A stretch of DNA of 64,000 nucleotides from Calliopum simillimum (taxonomy: Eukaryota > Arthropoda > Insecta > Diptera > Lauxaniidae): the NCBI GenBank assembly GCA_951812925.1, contig OX638368.1:65620569-65684568 (forward strand). The letters run 5' to 3'. This document shows positions 9,498-22,220 of this stretch, piece by piece. The notes beneath the pieces were generated by a model that was not told the DNA's origin, ran no database searches, and worked only from the letters and a program-made list of their open reading frames with translations. The translations under genes were made by a program, and so were the position numbers. Numbering within the stretch: the first letter of the stretch is position 1; every line of letters begins with the position of its first letter.

Positions 9498-10664
9498 AGT
9501 GAACGCCATTATTCATTTTATATGTTAAATGGGCTGCTGATTCCGAAAATTGCATTATTTTTTTTTTTATTTCGTGTCGTTTTCGAGATATCGGTCATTT
9601 TCGGTTTTCGGACCAAAAAAAAAGATAGTTCCATTTAAATACAAATATCTCAAGAACTAATGTTTGTATTAAAACGTTTTATATGTCATATTAAAGGTAA
9701 TTACATTACATTTGAGGTGTATTATGTGTTCAGGAAACTTATGCAGGATATTACGAGGAATATTTTTGTAGAAAATGTTAACCCTCTAAGACCCTTACAA
9801 GTGGGCCATTTCGACCCTCCCACATTTAAGTCAAAATGACAAACATGTGGGGGTTTTAGAGGGTTAAAATTGTCTACAAAAAAATTCCTCGTAATATCCT
9901 GCATAAGTTTACTGAACACATAATACACCTCAAAAGTAAGGATGATATAGTTAAATTCATCGATTTAACACAAGAATGCGCTATTCTTGTATTTTTCATG
10001 TACAGTGGATTAAAAAACTTCAAAAATAGATTAAAAAAAAAATCTGACGTGCTGGAGAAAAACGACGAGACACGAGTGTTTTTTTTTCAACGCCTACTTT
10101 AAGAATTTTTTGGAGTTTCTCATGTGTTTTACAAAAAGTTTTAATTATCGAACAGTTTATAACAAAAAAACGAAAAAAATAGGGAATAACACATTTTGGT
10201 AACTTTTCAATGAATTTTATACAACTTTTGCATTTTTCCATCGATATTTTTAAGTGGTTTCTTATTTTCTTCACAAATATATAGTCTATGATACAAAAAA
10301 AAAAACTATAAAAAATTTATTTCTTCTTGTATAAATCTGCAGTTGATTTTGATTTTTTGTTAATTTTTTCGAAAAAAAAATGTTTTTTTAAGAAATCAAT
10401 TTATTTCGCCAAAACTAACAACCCAACCAAAAAGTGATGTGGATGTCATTTGTAGGTAATTTAGTTGCCTTTAATATGACATATAGTACGTTTGAATACA
10501 AACATTGGTTTTTGAGATATTTGTATTTAAATGGAACTATCTTTTTTTTTTGGTCCGAAAACCGAAAATGACCGATATCTCGAAAACGACACGAAAAAAA
10601 AAAATTATGCGATTTTCGGAATCAGCAGCCCATTTAACATATAAAATGGATAGTGGCATTCACT
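9498..10664. repeat. Palindrome of about 1.17 kb
   Basis: The left arm (about 9498-9700, with 'ttaaatgggctgctgattcc' and 'ttttcgagatatcggtcatt') returns inverted at about 10465-10664 ('ggaatcagcagcccatttaa', 'aatgaccgatatctcgaaaa'). The middle holds a second, independent palindrome (9711-9934) and unrelated AT-rich DNA. No gene. Confidence 0.88.
9711..9934. repeat. Nested 224-bp palindrome
   Basis: TTTGAGGTGTATTATGTG at 9711 is matched by its reverse complement ending at 9934; the inner arms read 'ttaaccctctaagaccc' and 'ttttagagggttaa'. A diverged relative occurs at about 56790-57010. Confidence 0.85.
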
Positions 10665-11293
10665 AGTGCAATTATTGATATTTATTTGACACAACGTGAT
10701 GCGCAACGAAAAGTAAAAAAATTTAATACCGCGTACTCTTGCAGAGCTTTATGAAATATGTTTTACTTCAATTTATCACGTTTATATTGATACATATTAG
10801 TTTTAAGACACTTGACCTTGAAAATTAAAATGTTTTATAACAACCAAAAAAATTATATTTATCACAAAATTCAACAAAAGCAAAAGTATCCGGTTTGAAT
10901 TTAAATTCGAGTGCAAATTACTTCGTTTTTACGCAACTTTACCGACATTTATCATAATCGGTGAAGTTCTCTCTTGCCGCAAAGTGAGTGAGAAAATCAT
11001 TTATTTAAGTCGATTAATTTTTATTATAAAAACTTTTTTCTAAAATGTTCTGTAGATTTGATATCGAAACTTGTCGATTTGAAACGAATGAATTAAAAAT
11101 AAGTCGATTCAGATTCTTACAGAAACACTTCAGGCGATAGTGACGTCAAATCGGTAATATGAGTCGGTAACTGCGATCGATACGAGTTACTGAAACGAGC
11201 TGCTGTGATCATAACATATGATTTTTGAGTTTAGTTACTGCACCAGTAAGAATGCGATACATTTATTTTCATAGTGCCACTCTAGTATACATA
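10665..11293. other. Anonymous DNA
   Basis: No gene, RNA or clear repeat. Somewhat less AT-rich around 11100-11210. Confidence 0.45.
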
Positions 11294-11818
11294 TCTGTGG
11301 ACTTTTGACAAAACAACCTAAGTCGAGATAAGACAATTCTCCAGAATTTTAGTCCTAAATATATACCTATGCATTTTGCCTTGTTTTTGTAATGTTGTTG
11401 TTTTTACTCAAAAACACAGAACAGTAAGCTCACACCACAAAACACTTGACACGTGATTTTTTGGTAGCTAGTTAATGTAAATCATTATCTGTTCAAAACA
11501 ACAAAAAAATTTAAATACACTTCTATTGGTATAATCGCCATGTCTCTATGATTTCTTGTTCCAGAGATATGGGGTGTCCCATAGTTCACGTAAGATTTGA
11601 ACTAAGCGTCATTCGTGCGGTGAAGTGTTATGAACCAAAAAAAAAATCAATAATTTGACAGCTGACACTTTAAGATTAGTAAAAATGTAAAAAAAGAGGA
11701 GATTTAACGCTGCATCAACGAAATTGAGCTCCATTATTGAAAAGTAGTTAATCAGTTTTTAGGCTCTCCTGAAAAGTTACCATTTTCGAGTTAGGTTGTT
11801 TTGTCAAAAGTCCACAGA
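11294..11818. mobile_element. Small inverted-repeat element (MITE-like), 525 bp
   Basis: The ends TCTGTGGACTTTTGACAAAA (left) and its reverse complement (right) form near-perfect inverted repeats of about 28 bp, flanked by TA (11292-11293 and 11819-11820). No coding capacity. A second, more diverged member is at 30484-31128. The TA duplication suggests a Tc1/mariner-type mobiliser. Confidence 0.8.
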
Positions 11819-12084
11819 TATATAGTATGTAGAATGTTTTTAAGCGAAAGACTTTAGCGAATAGCTGGTATTTTAATCATCCTGTATGTAGTTGTTTGCT
11901 AGATGATTTTTTTTTAGTGTTTACTCTGTCACATTTTATGTTGGGCGAAATATGTATATACATGTGCTTTACAGGTGATTCTATTTTTAGATTCGTTTGA
12001 TTTTGTGAGCGACTTTTGCGCTTAATTTGTAAAAAACCGTGTAGTCAGCAAGTCGAAAATGAGCGAAGTACGAAAAACTGAGAG

Positions 12085-12375
12085 AAATTGTTCTACCCCA
12101 ATGTGCACAAGAACGGATGCAGACCCATTTCGAATCCGTAACGCACATCAAAAACGAGTTCAAAACGGATTTGCTTTTAATAATGTCCATGCTGTGTTAA
12201 AAAAAAAAATATATTTTGAAGCGCTCATTAGCGATTAAACAAAATAATGAGAAAAAAAATATATCACAATCAGCCTACGGTAGGATTTGAACCCGGGTAA
12301 ATCCGCGGTGACGGACCCGTTTCGAACCCGAAACGTACTTAAATAGGAATTCAAAACGGATTCGCTTAATGTTAA
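12085..12375. repeat. Repeated segment with a tRNA B-box-like word
   Basis: The phrase 'ttcaaaacggatttgctt' with preceding 'ttcgaa(t/c)ccg' recurs at about 12125-12190, 12320-12370 and 14320-14375. On the minus strand, 12277-12296 reads CCCGGGTTCAAATCCTACCG, containing a good B box (GGTTCAAATCC), and 14288-14303 holds a degraded version. No A box is seen at the right distance, so this may be a tRNA-derived repeat fragment. The flanking 11819-12629 holds nothing else. Confidence 0.45.
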
Positions 12376-12631
12376 TGCTGTATGTATATGTCACGGCGAG
12401 CCTTAACCAAAATAATGTTTTACATCAACCACGTAAAATTCGGCGTATGCACGATTATTTTACTTAAAAACACTAATTATTAACTGTAAATAAAAGTTTC
12501 GTACCTGATTGTCTGAAGAAGATATTGCATTTTTACAAATTTTTTTTCTTTGAGTGCATTTATTTTCATATTGTTTTAAGTTTGAAGAAAAAGATAAAAA
12601 ACTGAGTGTGCAGAAGATTTTCTGCATGCTA

Positions 12632-14230
12632 AAAACTGCAAACCAAAAAATCGTAGCTGATTTCATTCAGGAGATATTGAACTTTAAACTATTTTTTATG
12701 CTTTTTTTAAAAAAATAGGTTCTTTCGTATTTAAGACAAACACAAACAAAAAGCAGATATACTAATAGTCATTCCACATGTGATTTTTGATGCTTAATTC
12801 GAATCCGGTCTTAGAATTGTCATATTACGTCTGGGTTTTAAGATATCCTTACATAAAAGTTGAAAGGACACCATTTTTTCATATTTTTAGAGTTATATAA
12901 CAAGACAAGGTAATTTTAAGCCGAAAAATCTGGAATGACAACTAATAGCCCTAGTTTTTTTCTTCAAAACACAATTGGATCGATATCGATATTCTTTTTT
13001 TTTTTGTCGGAGATATCTTTACCTAAATTGCTAAGAAAGTGCAAAAACAAGATTTTTGGGTATATTGGATGTCATATGCAGGACGCACAAAATTTGTCTG
13101 TGAATTTCTATCACCAAAATCATTTGGTACTCTTTTTTGGCTTCAAATTGAGCTATTAAATGGTTATTTGTAATATGTCTCTGCAAAGTTATGATAGTTT
13201 TAAAATCACATCATGAAACTCAATGTGAAAAATCTCCGTTTTTGGCTATATTTGAGGTTGTATACAGTACGGACGAAATTCGCCTGCCTTTTTTTCTGAC
13301 CGAATCATATAATACCATTCTTTATCTCCAAAATTAGCTAAAAAAGTTATCTCCTGTGATAGTTTTCTACAAAGTTATGACTATTTTAAGATGCTATGCT
13401 GCAGCAATATAATAAATACTCGTACACTATATTTTAGTGACACCCCTGTGAGTTTGCACTCCATAATGTAATTTTTAAATGGTCATAACATTGTAGAAAA
13501 TAATCATATGACACCACTTTATAGCTCATTTTGGAGATAAAGAATGGTATTACATGATTCGGTCAGTAAAAAAAGGCACGCGAATTTTGTCCGTACTGTA
13601 TACAACCTCAAATATAGCCAAAAACCGAGATTTTTCGCATTGAATTTCATGATGTGATTTTAAAACTATCATAACTTTGCAGAGAAATATTACAAATAAC
13701 CATTTGATAGCTCAATTTGAAGCCAAACAAGAGTACCAAATGATTCTGGTGATAGAAATTCATAGAAAAATTTTGTGCGTCCTGCATATGACATCCAATA
13801 TGCCCAAAAATCGTGTTTTTGCACTTTTCTAACAATTTAGGTTAAGATATCTCCAACAAAAAAAAATGATATGGATATCGATCCAATTGTGTTTTGAAGA
13901 AAAACACTAGGGCTATTAGTTGTCATTCCAGATTTTTCGGCTTAAAATTACCTTGTCTTGTTATATAGCTTTAAAAATAGGAAAAAATGGTGTCCTTTAA
14001 ACTTTTATGTAAGGATATCTCAAAACCCAGACGTAATATGACAATTCTAAGACCGGATTCGAATTAAGCATCAAAAATCACATCTGGAATGACTATTAGT
14101 ATATCTGGTTTTTGTTTGTGTTTGTCTTAAATACGAAAAAACCTATTTTTTTTTAAAAAAGCATAAAAAATAGTTTAAAATTCAATATCTCCTGAATGAA
14201 ATCAGCTGCGATTTTTTGGTTTGCAGTTTT
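12632..14230. repeat. Near-perfect palindrome of about 1.6 kb
   Basis: The outer AAAACTGCAAACC (left) and GGTTTGCAGTTTT (right) are flanked by TA on each side. Arms of about 790 bp match with few differences: 'aagaccggattcgaatta' near 14050 mirrors 'taattcgaatccggtctt' near 12795, and 'gcaggacgcacaaaattt' near 13078 mirrors the complement near 13775. Centre near 13430. No usable ORF. A shorter relative of the inner arm is at 46665-46985. Confidence 0.92.
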
Positions 14231-14422
14231 TAAATTTAATTAAACAAAAAAAAAATAAAAAGAAAGGAAGCAAAAAGGATAAAAATCCACCTGAGGTAGG
14301 ATTCGGACCTGGGTAAATCCGTTTCGAACCCGTAAGGAACTTCAAAGACGAATTCAAAACGGATTTGCTTTAATTAATGTTAAAGATTATAAAAAAAAAA
14401 CATTAAGGCGATTCCTGAAAAC

Positions 14423-14511
14423 GTTAAAGCCTCGAAAACCTCGTAAAACTGTCAAATTTTGAATTGATTTTGACAACATTTACGAGATTACGAGGTTTTC
14501 GAGGCTTTAAC
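14423..14511. repeat. Compact 89-bp hairpin
   Basis: GCCTCGAAAACCTCGTAA on the left (14429-14446) pairs with TTACGAGGTTTTCGAGGC on the right, inside longer arms 14423-14446 and 14488-14511 separated by about 41 bp. Confidence 0.8.
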
Positions 14512-15060
14512 TCGTTTTGATTAATCCCCTCATTTTTAATTTGATCTGTTTATTTTAATGCGTATGATTTCTTAAAAACTTTTTAAACTCTGTTTGAAGA
14601 GACGTTTTTGATTCCAAATTTGAATAATATTTTTTATCAAAATAAGGGAAGAAAAAGAACACAGAACACTTAAAATAAAAAAAACAGAAATTTGTTTTAT
14701 AAGTATATGGGCAATTATTGAAAAAAAAAACCGGAATTTCCACTCGAAAAAATAGGAAAAAAATGTTTTATTTTGGGGGCGCAAATAGTTGGAATAGTTT
14801 AAAACTGTGATAAAAAAGTAAAAAAATCATCTGGAACTTAGTTACCTGGCATTTTAAATCAAATTTTCTAGTTTTTAATGTAACGGTAAAGCGAAAACAG
14901 TATTTTTTGTGCTTTTAGATGAAGATATCTCAAAACCGTACAAGATATAACATTTCTGAGACCGGATTCCGATTTAGAATAAAAAATACTTCAGAAATGA
15001 CTATTATTGTTCTCTTTCGCCGCAAATATTGTATATCGTCGGGTTAAAACTACAACTAGA
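14512..15060. other. Anonymous DNA with a palindrome-arm fragment
   Basis: About 14926-15006 ('gagaccggattccgattt', 'aatgactattatt') resembles the outer arm of the 12632-14230 palindrome. Otherwise nothing recognised. Confidence 0.4.
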
Positions 15061-15119
15061 CTAGTGATGGGTAACGCAGCGCTGCGTTGACGTTATGCGC
15101 TGATACCGAGCACGGCGCT

Positions 15120-15235
15120 GCTGGCGCTGATACACATATTCATAAAGCGCTAGCGCCAACTAGCGCCAATAACGCCAACAGCACCAATAACGCCAACAGC
15201 GCCAATAACGCAAACTGCGCCTTAATGCCAATTTG
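15120..15235. repeat. Short tandem array of an 18-bp unit
   Basis: The unit GCCAATAACGCCAACAGC is repeated about three times with small changes (about 15174-15226), preceded by GCGC-rich words (gcgctgctggcgctgat). GC-rich compared with the surroundings. Non-coding in all frames as far as I can judge. Confidence 0.7.
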
Positions 15236-15289
15236 ATACAACGCAACTTTGCCGCAAGATTGAGTTACCGATGTAGCGCCCAGTTTTAC

Positions 15290-16050
15290 TTCTTTGAATC
15301 TTTTCTTTTCTTATACGAGATAAAATTGTATGTTTTTTTGTTTATTTGCACTTATGTCTGTGGAAAAATTGTTGCTTGAAAACGGCTGCAGCGATTTTAA
15401 TAAAACTCGGATTAATGATAGATATAAGCACTGAATGAAGAATGCGCTAGGTTCTAACTTTCTAGATACTCATGAGAGGGTGTGACACCGCCCTTAATTT
15501 TAAACTTAATCTGGTCATAACTCGGAAACCGTACAATGATTTAGATACCAATACCTTGTAACAAACGAAAAGTGAGGGGTATTGAGAAAGTGCCACGCCC
15601 ACTTTTTAACCATTGAAAATTTTGAATCAATATAACGCGAAAACGACTCCAACAATTTTAATGAAAATTTAGGAGATTTACCCCTAGAAACAAGGATTAA
15701 AATGTTATATTTTATTGAATTGGAAAAACTCGTTGAAGGGTGTGGTACCGCCCACAAAAATATAGTACGCTGTAAAAAGAAAACTACTAAAGCAATTCCT
15801 CTGAATTTAACTGTAGGAAGTCTACTTGCTATTAGGCACCTACGAACTGAAAGTGAGCGAAATATCGCCGATGCGCGTGGAACCTCCCATACAAGTAAAA
15901 AACATTAAAAGCTATTTCTCGCAAATGGAGTAACAATTTTTAATGAAATTTGGTATGTAGATCTGGTTCATGATTATTTAAAGCACAACGAAAAGGAGAC
16001 ATTGATCAATAATTGCGACGCCCACTTTCTGCCAAAACAAAAATTTTAGA
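15290..16050 (-). repeat. Inverted copy of the 5' flank of the Tc1-like element at 44-45 kb
   Basis: This block is a diverged reverse complement of about 44390-45130: 'cctacgaactgaaagtgagc' here is mirrored by 'cactttcaggtcgtaggtgcc' there, and 'cttctatttaa/ttgaaggg...ggtaccgccc' words correspond. It is made of repeated modules carrying '(g)tgccacgccc'. No transposase gene remains. Confidence 0.7.
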
Positions 16051-16103
16051 TACAGGCACAAGAAAAAAATGGAGTGAATTTTTTATTTCTTAAATCCAGT
16101 CTT

Positions 16104-16499
16104 ATAGCCTAACTCCACCGCAGATTCAAAAGGTGATTTAATGCAGTGTCTGGACTTAGCGCTAAATTTGGGCGTTGATCCCTGGATTTACCATATAAAA
16201 ATAAATCTGAGATTTGGGTTAAATCTGAGATTTAAAGTCAAATCTGTGCCTTAATCTCAGCAAATCTACCGATTATGGCAATTTTTAACCTAGTGACACC
16301 CCTGGAATTTTGACAATTGGCATAAACACAATGCAAATGGAAGATAAACATTAAGAAGAAAACTAAATACAAGTTTAATTTTACTGCTTCTGACATTTAC
16401 TGACAGAAATAAATCTATTTTGGCCGGTGGAAACGGGCAGGATTTAACAAAATGATTTACTAATTAATCAGAGTTAAATCTTCGGTGGAAACAGGCTAT
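16104..16499. mobile_element. Small inverted-repeat element, about 396 bp
   Basis: Left end ATAGCCTAACTCCACCGCAG and right end (complement) ATAGCCTGTTTCCACCGAAG are similar over about 23 bp. Inside, 'aaatctgagattt' is repeated several times in both orientations, giving internal hairpins. No coding capacity. Confidence 0.6.
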
Positions 16500-17436
16500 T
16501 GTGTACTTTTCAACGCTGAATCCGTCTTCATCAGCAGAATTTTCAATGTATTCGACGATCACGTGCGTTACCATTTAAATGCCCATACCAGTTAAAAAAA
16601 TTTTAAAAATCAAACACAATTATGTATTTTTTATTTAGCAACGTGCGTTGTTAAATCACTCACGAAAGTAGTTGAAATAAAAGCAGTATTACCGAACCTC
16701 TACCCTGTAAAAATTGATAATTGACAAATATTGAACTTCGATATCTACAAACTTGAGTTTTTCATTTTACGATTTCAAAATGCCATAACTCACACTAAAT
16801 TTTTGGAATTTTCCCGTGATCGAGGTGTCATTTTATTCAAAACTGTAAAATGTAAAAAACGGCAAAACAGTGAATATAAGGTACCTTTTCCACTGGACGT
16901 TCACATATGCGTTTTTTATTTCCATATTTTCGTGTTCTTACTAAAAACATGTATTAAACACAAAATCTATTGTTAGCGAAACCGATAAAATAATTATTTT
17001 AATTTTTTTGGGAATAATATCTATGGTAAGCGAAGCTACGGTAAAGCGATTTTTCACTTAAATTGTAGTACAAATTTAAAAAATAAAATAATAATTTTTT
17101 TCCGCCCACGGTGTTATTCAATGGTGTAAAAGACACTTTTTTTGATGAAAAAAAACTTTGTTCGGGCCATCTAGAGAAATGTGATCTAATGCTACGGTAA
17201 AGCGAAAAATGTCTGTACAATCAAAATTTTAAAAATGATTGGGGCTGACGACTTTAAAAAATTTCTATAATCAATATTTGCTTTATGAAAAACTTTAGTA
17301 AAAATATTCAGGAATATAAATCAGTTGTACTTTTTAAAGATTACTTTCAATTATTGTAATCCAAAACACTGGTAAGAAAAGTTAGAGCCAAATTGGTCAA
17401 AACGTGAGGAGAAATTGTTTTTGCTGTTAACGTGTA
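16500..17436. other. Anonymous AT-rich DNA
   Basis: No gene recognised. The phrase 'ctacggtaaagcga' occurs at about 17036 and 17192 in the same orientation. Confidence 0.4.
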
Positions 17437-17825
17437 CGGAGGGCCTAACAAAAGTTCGCTTAGTTGATGTCATGTTATACATTTTTAGTAAATCAAAAAA
17501 TTGCGTATTATTTGTTATAGTCTTACGATATATCATTTTAATTTTCAGAAAGATCGTTCAAAATGGGGAGAAGAAAACGTAAAAATCGTGAAACAATGCC
17601 AACAGATATTTCACTGCCGACGCAGCAAGAGATTCGGTTTGCTATTCTTTTAGGATTTTGACGTAAGCTCAAGCCTGCGCAAATATTTAGTGAATGCCAA
17701 ATAGCATTTAAAGTTAATGCGCCATCCCTCGTGATTATTTCAAAGTGGTTCCGAAGATTCCAGACAGGTCATTCTTCAGTGGAGGACGAACTTCGAGAAG
17801 GCCGCCCAAAATCTTCGACTGATTA
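17437..17825 (+). pseudogene. mariner-like element, 5' fragment, interrupted
   Basis: The left terminus CGGAGGGCCTAACAAAAGTT is preceded by TA and matches the terminus at 34446. From the ATG at 17563 the frame reads MGRRKRKNRETM and PTQQEIRFAILLGF, then TGA, then continues as AQIFSECQIAFKV ... ISKWFRRFQTGHSSVEDEL ... GRPKSSTD, the N-terminal DNA-binding half of a mariner-type transposase closely related to the one at 34500-35527. It stops at 17825 where another element begins; the catalytic half is absent. Confidence 0.8.
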
Positions 17826-18113
17826 CACAGGCCCACAAAAAAAAAAGTACCATGCGCGAAAGATCAGACCACCTGAACTTTTATGTTTTCGGGGTCGCTG
17901 AATCCGAATATGGTGCCAGAATAGCGAAGTTGGTCCGCGTTTTTTCAGAAATCAGCAATAATGCTGAAAATTAGAGATTTTTCCTGGTTTCTGAAAAAAC
18001 GCGAACCAACTTCGCTAATCTGACACTATATTCGGGTTCAGCGACACCGAAAAAATAAAGTTCCGGTGGTCTGATCTCTCGCGCAGGGTACTTTTTTTTT
18101 TTTTTGGCCTGTG
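17826..18113. mobile_element. Palindromic MITE-like element, 288 bp
   Basis: CACAGGCC at the left and GGCCTGTG at the right begin inverted arms that extend to near the centre (for example 'gatcagaccacctgaac' versus 'gttccggtggtctgatc'). It truncates the mariner fragment to its left. Its terminal sequence is related to the start of the next palindrome at 18114 (CACAGGACTAC..., 'gatcagaccacctga'). Confidence 0.85.
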
Positions 18114-18476
18114 CACAGGACTACAAAAAAAAATTCCCTGCGCGATCGATCAGACCACCTGAAAAAAATAACAGTTTCATTGTTTTTGAGATAAGTTCAA
18201 AAAACTGTTGGCCATGCCCATCTCAATTTTTTCGAAATTTCAGTTGGATTCTCAGATTTTTATAAAAATTCATAGAGATATTTTAAGTGCTCAGTATGGA
18301 AACCTCACATTTTTAGTTTTGCGAAAAAAAAAAAATTTTTTCTAAGTCCCGTCATTTTGTCAAAAATAAACTTTTTTAATTTTTGTTTTCAGATTCTTGT
18401 AGCATTTTAAACGTTATTTCAATTTCCGTTTCTAAATGTGGAAAATATTGAAAATTTGAAAAATCTTAAAAGTTAA
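18114..18476. repeat. Left arm of a palindrome split by the copia insertion
   Basis: This 363-bp segment is the outer part of an arm whose partner is at about 27755-28060 ('ccatgcccatctcaatttt' here; 'aaaattgagatggacatggcc' there). The copia-like element entered at GTTAA (18472-18476), and the arm resumes at 27003. A duplicate of this segment is at 22250-22612 because of the tandem duplication. Confidence 0.8.
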
Positions 18477-18669
18477 TCTTGTAATTAATGTATTTATAAT
18501 ATATTTATTTTAAATGATTTATTAAATTATAAATTGTACGAATTGTTATATTGCTTGCTACAATACGAGTGAAAATTTTAACAAGAAAAATTTAATATTT
18601 TTTAAATAAAAAATCAACGAATACATAATTGAAAGAACAGCAAGTACTTTTTAAATTGGAAGTTCAACA
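18477..18669 (-). repeat. copia-like 3' LTR (outer copy), 193 bp
   Basis: In element orientation it starts TGTTGAACTTCCAATT and ends TTACAAGA. The host flank GTTAA immediately precedes it on the plus strand. Confidence 0.88.
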
Positions 18670-21600
18670 CCCCCTCTCAATAAGACATCTTTAAATAGTC
18701 TCTTATTGCCAAAAAAACTTGTTGTATCCAATGATTTTGTAAATATGTCAGCAATTTGGTTTTTCGTTGATATATACTCAATCTTCAGTTGTCCTTTCAT
18801 TATGAGATCCCTCAGAAAATGATATTTAATATCTATATGTTTCGATCGTTTGGACTCTATATTTTTCGCCATTGCTATGCAACCCATGTTGTCTTCATAT
18901 ATAGTAACTGAATCTTTTCCGCCAGTAATTTTTAAGTCTTCAAGTATGCCTCGTATCCAAATACCTTCGGATGCAGCCTGGCTAAGAGCAACATACTCAG
19001 CTTCACTGGAAGAAGTAGCTACGCATGTTTGTTTTTTGCTTGTCCATGATATAGGGCAACCAAAAACATAAAAAACGTATCCACTTGTAGACTTTCTATC
19101 TTTCAAGCTCGAACCCCAGTCAGCATCTGCATAGCCAGCAACTACCTCACAGTCTTCTTTTCGATTGTAAACTAGCTTTAAAGTTTTAGTGCCTTTTATG
19201 TATCTTAAAATTCTCTTTAATGTTTTCCAATGGGCATCTCCAGGGTTTTGTTGATATCTGCCCATATAACCAACAGCGTAACATATATCGGGCCTTACGC
19301 ACAACATCAGGTACATTAGACTACCTAATAATTCACGATATGGATTGCTTGTAACTTGGTGTGATTCAGAAGCAAATTGAAGTCCTCTTTCCATTGGAGA
19401 TTTTACTTCATTACATTCCAAAAGTCCAAATTTTTCCAAAGTTTTGTTTATGTTGGCTTCCTGTGAAAGTTTCATAACTCCTTTTTCTCGATCATATTCA
19501 ACTTTGATACCAAGATAGTATTTTAGTTCTCCACAGTCAGTTACCTCTAGTACGGATGATAGCTGTTTTTTCAAATTGTTAATTTCTGGATCATTGTTTC
19601 CAGCTATCAGCAAATCATCTACGTATATTACTACAAAAATAGTGCTATGGGTAGAATATTTTGTATAAAGGCAATAATCGTGTTGTGACCTTTGGAAACC
19701 AAATTTTATTAAATAATAATTTAACTTCTCGTTCCAACACTTTGGGCTTTGTTTTAACCCATACAATGATTTGACTAACTTCAGTACCGTTCCTGGCTTA
19801 CTCTCCATACCTTCAGGAACTTCCATAAAAATATTTTCCTTTAATTCTCCATTTAAGAAGGCTGTTTTAATGTCAAGTTGTTGAAAGAAAAATCTTTTGT
19901 TTACCCCAATTGCTAAAATTATTCTTATGGTTGTCAGTCTGGCGACAGGAGAATACGTCTCCTCATAATCAATACCATAGCGTTGTAAAAAACCTTTAGC
20001 AACGAGTCTTGCCTTGTGTCGTATTGGAATCCCATTTGCATCCCTTTTTATTGTGAAAACCCATTTAGACTTCACTAATTTTACTCTATCAGGTTTCTCT
20101 ACTATCTTCCACACTTTGTTTACTTCCATAGAGTTAAGTTCATCTTTAACAGCGTTCATCCACTGCTCATGGTCAGTGCAGTTCTGTATATCCGAATATG
20201 AGTTAGGAATGCCCATTGAGTAATTCATGGATGAGGCCTCAAATAAAGAATGATACAAATCAGGAAACTTACTTGTTTGTTTCCGTAACCTCTCACTTCG
20301 TCGTATCTGATTTTGAACAACATTGTCGTTTCCAGGGGTTTCGGCTTGACGAACAACTGCATCTTCATCTTCATCAATATTTTCACTGGAAAGATCCACA
20401 TCCAGACAAATCTCAGGTAGTACTTCAACTTCAGGTGGTACTTCCCCTTCTAGTGGTACTTCAACTTCAGATGATACTTCTGTTTCTGTTGGTATTTCAA
20501 CTTCATATGGTGCTTTATCTTCAGAAGCAGTCGCATTTTGATGATCAGTTGAGTTATCGCGATTTTCGTCGTCTTGGCATAAAACGATACCATCTATCTC
20601 CCCCTCTGGATCGTTTCCGTTTAAATTAAAATGCTTGGAACTTTATCCATAACTTTTTTATAGGGAAAAACACTTTCATTAAATTTAACATCACGTGCCA
20701 GTGATACTTGTTTCTTCTCCTTATCCCATAGGCGATATCCATTGGGGCAATATCCAATCATTACATATGGCTTGCTTTTTAAATCAAGTTTCTTTCGCTT
20801 CTGTGCAGGTACCCATGCATAAGCTTGACAACCAAAAACTCTTAATTTTGAAAGATCTGGTTTTTGACCAAACCACATTTCAGCAGGTGTCTTTCCATTT
20901 ATTAGTGCATTCGATGGACTTCTATTGATTAAATAAACGCCAGTGTAAACAGCATCTCCCCACAAAAATTTTGGGTTTCCAGCTTCCAGTAGAAGAGCTC
21001 TAACTTTTTCAACTAAAGTCCGGTTAAATCTCTCTGCAACACCGTTTTGCTGAGGTGTATAAGCCATAGTTTCAAGGATTTGTATACCTTTCATTTCACA
21101 GAATTGTAACATCTCATTTGACTTATACTCTCTGCCTTGATCTACAGTCACTTTTGAAATTTTTGTTCCAAATTTAGCTGAAACAACCGCTTCAAACTCC
21201 TTAAACTTGTCAAAAACTTCTGATTTTCTCTTCAACAAATAAACCATTGCAAAGTGCGTATAATCATCGATGAACGAAACAAAGTATTGGGATCCATTCC
21301 ACGAAGTTGGAGTAATTGGCCCACAAACGTCTGAGTGTATGTGCTCAAGAGGTCTGACTGCCCTAACTCTGGTCCCAGTAAATGATTCTCTGCATTGTTT
21401 AGTCTGAACACAAATTTCACAAAAATCTTGTTGACACATCTTTGAAATTCCAGTAACAAAATTTCCATGCAATAAATCTCTATGACCTTGATAACTGATG
21501 TGTCCTAATCGCTTGTGCCACAAAGAACTTTCTTCAGATTTATTTAAGTTTGCGTAAGTTTTAGTAATACCAAGCTTTACCACAAACAGGTTTCCACAAC

Positions 21601-22220
21601 TACTTGCAGTTGTGAAAACTTTTCCATCCTTCTCAATTGATGCATGGGATTTAAAAAATTTTACTTTTATACCTGCTTCCACTATTTTCGTAACAGATAA
21701 AAGATTCTCAGAAAATTCTGGACTATAAAGTACATCCTTTAAAAATATGTCGACACCTGTGTCGCTTACAGCTCTTATTTCACCAATGTCAGAAACTGCT
21801 ATGCGCTCATCGGCCTTAGCTACATTAATAATCCGCGGTTCTGTAAGTGTTCGAAGTTTATAAAACCAATTCTTACTATTTACAAAATGATCCGTTGCTC
21901 CAGAATCCAAAGCAAACGATATTTCGGTATCAATTTTGGTTTTTGGATTTTCATTAGAATCTGCCATAAAACTAACACCGCGCTTTAGCTGAGATATGCA
22001 ATTAGCATCTTTAACTCTGCAGTCTTTCTTCATATGTCCATGTTTACCACATTTGTGACACTTTCCATTAAACCGATACGTTTTTTTTTTTCGTTGAAAA
22101 AGCGGTCACTTTTTCCACAGTTTCTTCTTTGAATCGGCTTTTCCTTTTTAGCTCCTCAGCTAGTAGACGAGGTTTAACAAATGCTAAAGTTAGTTCATCT
22201 TCTCGTAAATTTTCAAGCGC
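18651..22220 (-). pseudogene. Duplicated, truncated copia-like gag-pol (pseudogene)
   Basis: This is the left unit of the tandem duplication. It lacks the first part of gag, beginning at the GCGC junction near 22220. An extra T in the poly-T run after 22080 shifts the frame before the zinc knuckle, so the open part starts at 22033 (MKKDCRVKD). A second shift near 20630 separates the protease-integrase portion (20621-22033) from the connector and the reverse transcriptase-RNase H portion (18651-20399). Both portions otherwise match the intact copy almost perfectly, including YVDDLLIAG. There is no 5' LTR for this unit, so it cannot transpose on its own. Confidence 0.92.

Noticed and set aside
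6713..14230. Palindromes considered as CRISPR arrays or rRNA spacers
   Set aside because: There are no short regularly spaced direct repeats with unique spacers, and the genome is eukaryotic.
18850..20629. Plus-strand open frames under the copia-like element (also repeated at 22986-25065)
   Set aside because: Antisense shadows of the minus-strand gag-pol frame, duplicated with it.
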